A DNA stretch of 64,000 nt from JBFWWP01 sp050246115 (GTDB taxonomy: Bacteria > Planctomycetota > UBA8108 > UBA1146 > JAJFFE01): the NCBI GenBank assembly GCA_050246115.1, contig JBFWWP010000015.1, forward strand, positions 71,484 through 135,483, in the 5' to 3' direction. The stretch's first letter is position 1. Each line of letters opens with the position of its first letter. The position numbers were made by a program, and so were the translations under genes. Below, piece by piece: positions 62,226 to 64,000 of the stretch. A model generated the notes under the pieces. That model was not told where the DNA came from. It ran no database searches and saw only the letters and a list, made by a program, of their open reading frames with translations.

Positions 62226-63740
62226 TCAGGGAGAACGGGTCTCCGGAAGAACCTTCCGAGTCGCGGCCACGAAGGCAGCGACTACCACATCCGCTTCGCT
62301 CGCCATTCGCGGAGGTAAGGCCTGGTCGCCAGCGCTACACAGGCCCAGTAGCTGCCCGTGGACTTCACGATCACCCAACAGACATGGGAACTTCGACAGG
62401 TAGTCGCGCGAGAACGCGAGGGTTGAAACATCGTGCGAAGCACGCAACCGGTCGACTCGCATCTGAAGAATCGCCTTCAACGCAGTCTCCAATAGCCACG
62501 GGTGATTCACGTGATTCACGGACTGCGCCAACCGCTCGGCAGTTCCCAACACCTCCAGATTAGTTTCAGCCAGGGAAGCCTGCCTTACGGCTTGCCAAGC
62601 CAGCCTGCCCTTGTCGGTCACAAACACGTCCGGACCTACTTCGATGAGGTTCCTCTCCGCCAGAAGCTCGCAAACAACCCCGTCGAGTCCCTCCACAAAG
62701 CCGTTATCGGGTCCGTAGGCCTCTCTCATCCTCGATGCGACAATGGCGGCTTCCTTCCAACGTTCACAACGAAGCATCGTGAAGTACAAGTGGCGGTTGC
62801 GAAAGTCCTCCAGATCTGCCCCGGGGCAACACCACTGAACGAAGGCCTCGGCGCTAGCGGCTCCAAAGTACCGGCAGACCAGGTCGCCCAGGTCGACCGC
62901 TACGTCGCGCAATTCAGTACAGGCCACTTGTAGCCTGACTGCACGCGCCACAAACCACCCTCTCGTCAACGCGTCTCGTTCGACCGCCGCAAGCGCAGCA
63001 TTAGCAACCACCCGCTCGCACTCAGACATCGCAGGCTCAAGGAAACCCAGCAGGCGAAGCGTACACCGACTCGACACGCACTTGGACAGTTCCGCCAGAA
63101 GGTTCGTCCGGTACCAAGACCATACCTCTGGCTGCAACTCCGCTCGGTGTTCCGAAAGCAGTCTGTATGCGTCGAGGAACCGCCTCTGTGCGAACAGCCC
63201 TTCGAGAATCTGGCCACGGATCCCTTGTTTCTCTTCGACGGAGAAGGATCCGAAGATCAGCTCCCGCGCCCAGCCGACTTCGCCGGCTTCGCCGGCTTCC
63301 ACGAAGCCCTCTGCGACCCGCGCGGTGGCGCCCCACGAGCCGCCCGCGCACTCTAGAGCCAGCAGCGCCTCTCTCCGAAGACCATACTCGGCTGCCACCT
63401 CGCTGTATGCCGCGGCCGTCGATCGAACAGCTCCGTACGCCTGAAGCGCTCTCACTGCTCGCAGTCCTTGTGCTCGGTAGCCACTTCGCCTTAGCACCCT
63501 GCAGTACTCGCACATGGCGTAAACCCAGAAGTCGCGCTCAAGTCCCATCGAGTCAGCAGTCAAAGACCCCAGGACGTCGTCGACTCTGGTCGGGTCGGCG
63601 CCCAGGTGTTTCAGCAAGGAGGCGCCCAGCTGCTCTCGAAGCCACGGATCCTCGATCCTCCTCAACTCACGCGCGGCCACCTCCAGACCCTCAGACGGAG
63701 CCACCGCCAGCAGCACGATCAAGGCAAGGGGGACCATCAT
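62226..63740 (-). CDS. Exported helical-repeat protein of unknown function
   Basis: The start is set at MMVPLALIVLLAVAPSEG (ATG at 63740, GAGGTGG just upstream; ATG at 63737 also possible), which opens a signal peptide. The 504-residue chain is almost all helical, with many Leu/Ala/Glu/Arg residues and a recurring pattern (ALLALECAGGSWGATARVAEGF; RWKEAAIVASRMREAYG) suggesting TPR- or HEAT-like solenoid repeats. It contains more Cys than its neighbours, including a CC pair in VQWCCPGADL. I do not recognise the family. Identical 37-bp repeats lie on both sides, suggesting insertion or local duplication. Confidence 0.72.
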   Translation of the reverse strand: MMVPLALIVLLAVAPSEGLEVAARELRRIEDPWLREQLGASLLKHLGADPTRVDDVLGSLTADSMGLERDFWVYAMCEYCRVLRRSGYRAQGLRAVRALQAYGAVRSTAAAYSEVAAEYGLRREALLALECAGGSWGATARVAEGFVEAGEAGEVGWARELIFGSFSVEEKQGIRGQILEGLFAQRRFLDAYRLLSEHRAELQPEVWSWYRTNLLAELSKCVSSRCTLRLLGFLEPAMSECERVVANAALAAVERDALTRGWFVARAVRLQVACTELRDVAVDLGDLVCRYFGAASAEAFVQWCCPGADLEDFRNRHLYFTMLRCERWKEAAIVASRMREAYGPDNGFVEGLDGVVCELLAERNLIEVGPDVFVTDKGRLAWQAVRQASLAETNLEVLGTAERLAQSVNHVNHPWLLETALKAILQMRVDRLRASHDVSTLAFSRDYLSKFPCLLGDREVHGQLLGLCSAGDQALPPRMASEADVVVAAFVAATRKVLPETRSP

Positions 63741-63842
63741 TTCCACCTCAGTGATCATTCGGGTCAGTTCTCGCCACAACAACTTTCCGCCCGACCTCCA
63801 CACCCAGTGCCGGGTTCGTGCGAGGAAAACGATTCCCCTGAG

Positions 63843-63879
63843 ACACCCGCCCGAGAGTAATCCCCGTGCCCCGCCCCCC
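63843..63879. repeat. 37-bp direct repeat, copy 2
   Basis: Identical to 62158-62194, about 100 bp upstream of the exported helical-repeat gene and on the opposite flank to copy 1. The last 260 bp of the window otherwise hold no gene I can support. Confidence 0.85.
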
Positions 63880-64000
63880 ACCCTTCGAGCGACCGTGTCC
63901 GGTTCTTCGTCCTGGTTCGGTCGCTCGACAACGAAGAGCCGAATGCCGGCTACTCCGCGAGTTTGATGGCTCAATCACGGTGAAACTCCGCAGTTGCGGC

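Overview
This window comes from a GC-rich bacterial chromosome and looks like a member of the Planctomycetota (inference). The main reason is a set of five secreted proteins that share a C-terminal paired EF-hand, dockerin-like module. A sixth surface protein, a beta-helix protein, runs off the left edge. GTG and TTG starts are common, and Shine-Dalgarno (SD) sequences were used to choose starts where visible. No rRNA, tRNA, CRISPR array or transposase was found.

Layout. 1-1,030: end of a secreted beta-helix gene and a 184-bp imperfect palindrome that recurs as a half copy at 42,257. 1,123-3,212: translationally coupled zinc metallopeptidase and ATP-grasp ligase. 3,350-15,768: large secreted proteins (beta-propeller with ASPIC/UnbV, cohesin-like plus dockerin-like, and a PQQ-type sugar dehydrogenase multidomain protein with a 114-bp tandem repeat), with a cyclic-nucleotide-binding protein and a class II phosphodiesterase-like protein between them. 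15,983-24,828: lipoprotein plus giant AsmA/DUF748 protein, a TrkA-type potassium channel and queC. 25,145-29,949: a polysaccharide cassette (sugar-nucleotide epimerase, initiating glycosylphosphotransferase, aminotransferase, GT4), followed by a decayed GT4 copy. 30,379-36,051: an alpha-2-macroglobulin-like protein without a thioester motif. 36,623-42,125: another secreted dockerin-like protein, an unknown protein, a DUF2238 membrane protein, a GT2 and wecB.

42,379-57,218: a membrane histidine kinase with an eroded ATP-binding site, then a complete pelABCDEFG operon for a Pel-type exopolysaccharide. Zinc-ligand motifs in PelA and a c-di-GMP I-site motif in PelD are kept. PelF should polymerise the sugar, PelD/E/G should form the membrane complex, PelA should modify the chain and PelB/C should export it.

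57,379-58,269 (minus strand) is the most unusual gene. It is an exported, possibly LolA-like protein whose reading frame is cut by one in-frame TGA. That TGA is followed at the right distance by a 7-bp hairpin with a G near the start of its loop, as expected for a bacterial SECIS. It is a candidate new selenoprotein. 58,530-60,653 carries an agmatinase-family and a deoxyhypusine-synthase-like gene (polyamine metabolism). 60,921-63,740 holds a zinc-ribbon protein, a CpeT-family lipoprotein and an unknown exported protein framed by identical 37-bp direct repeats.
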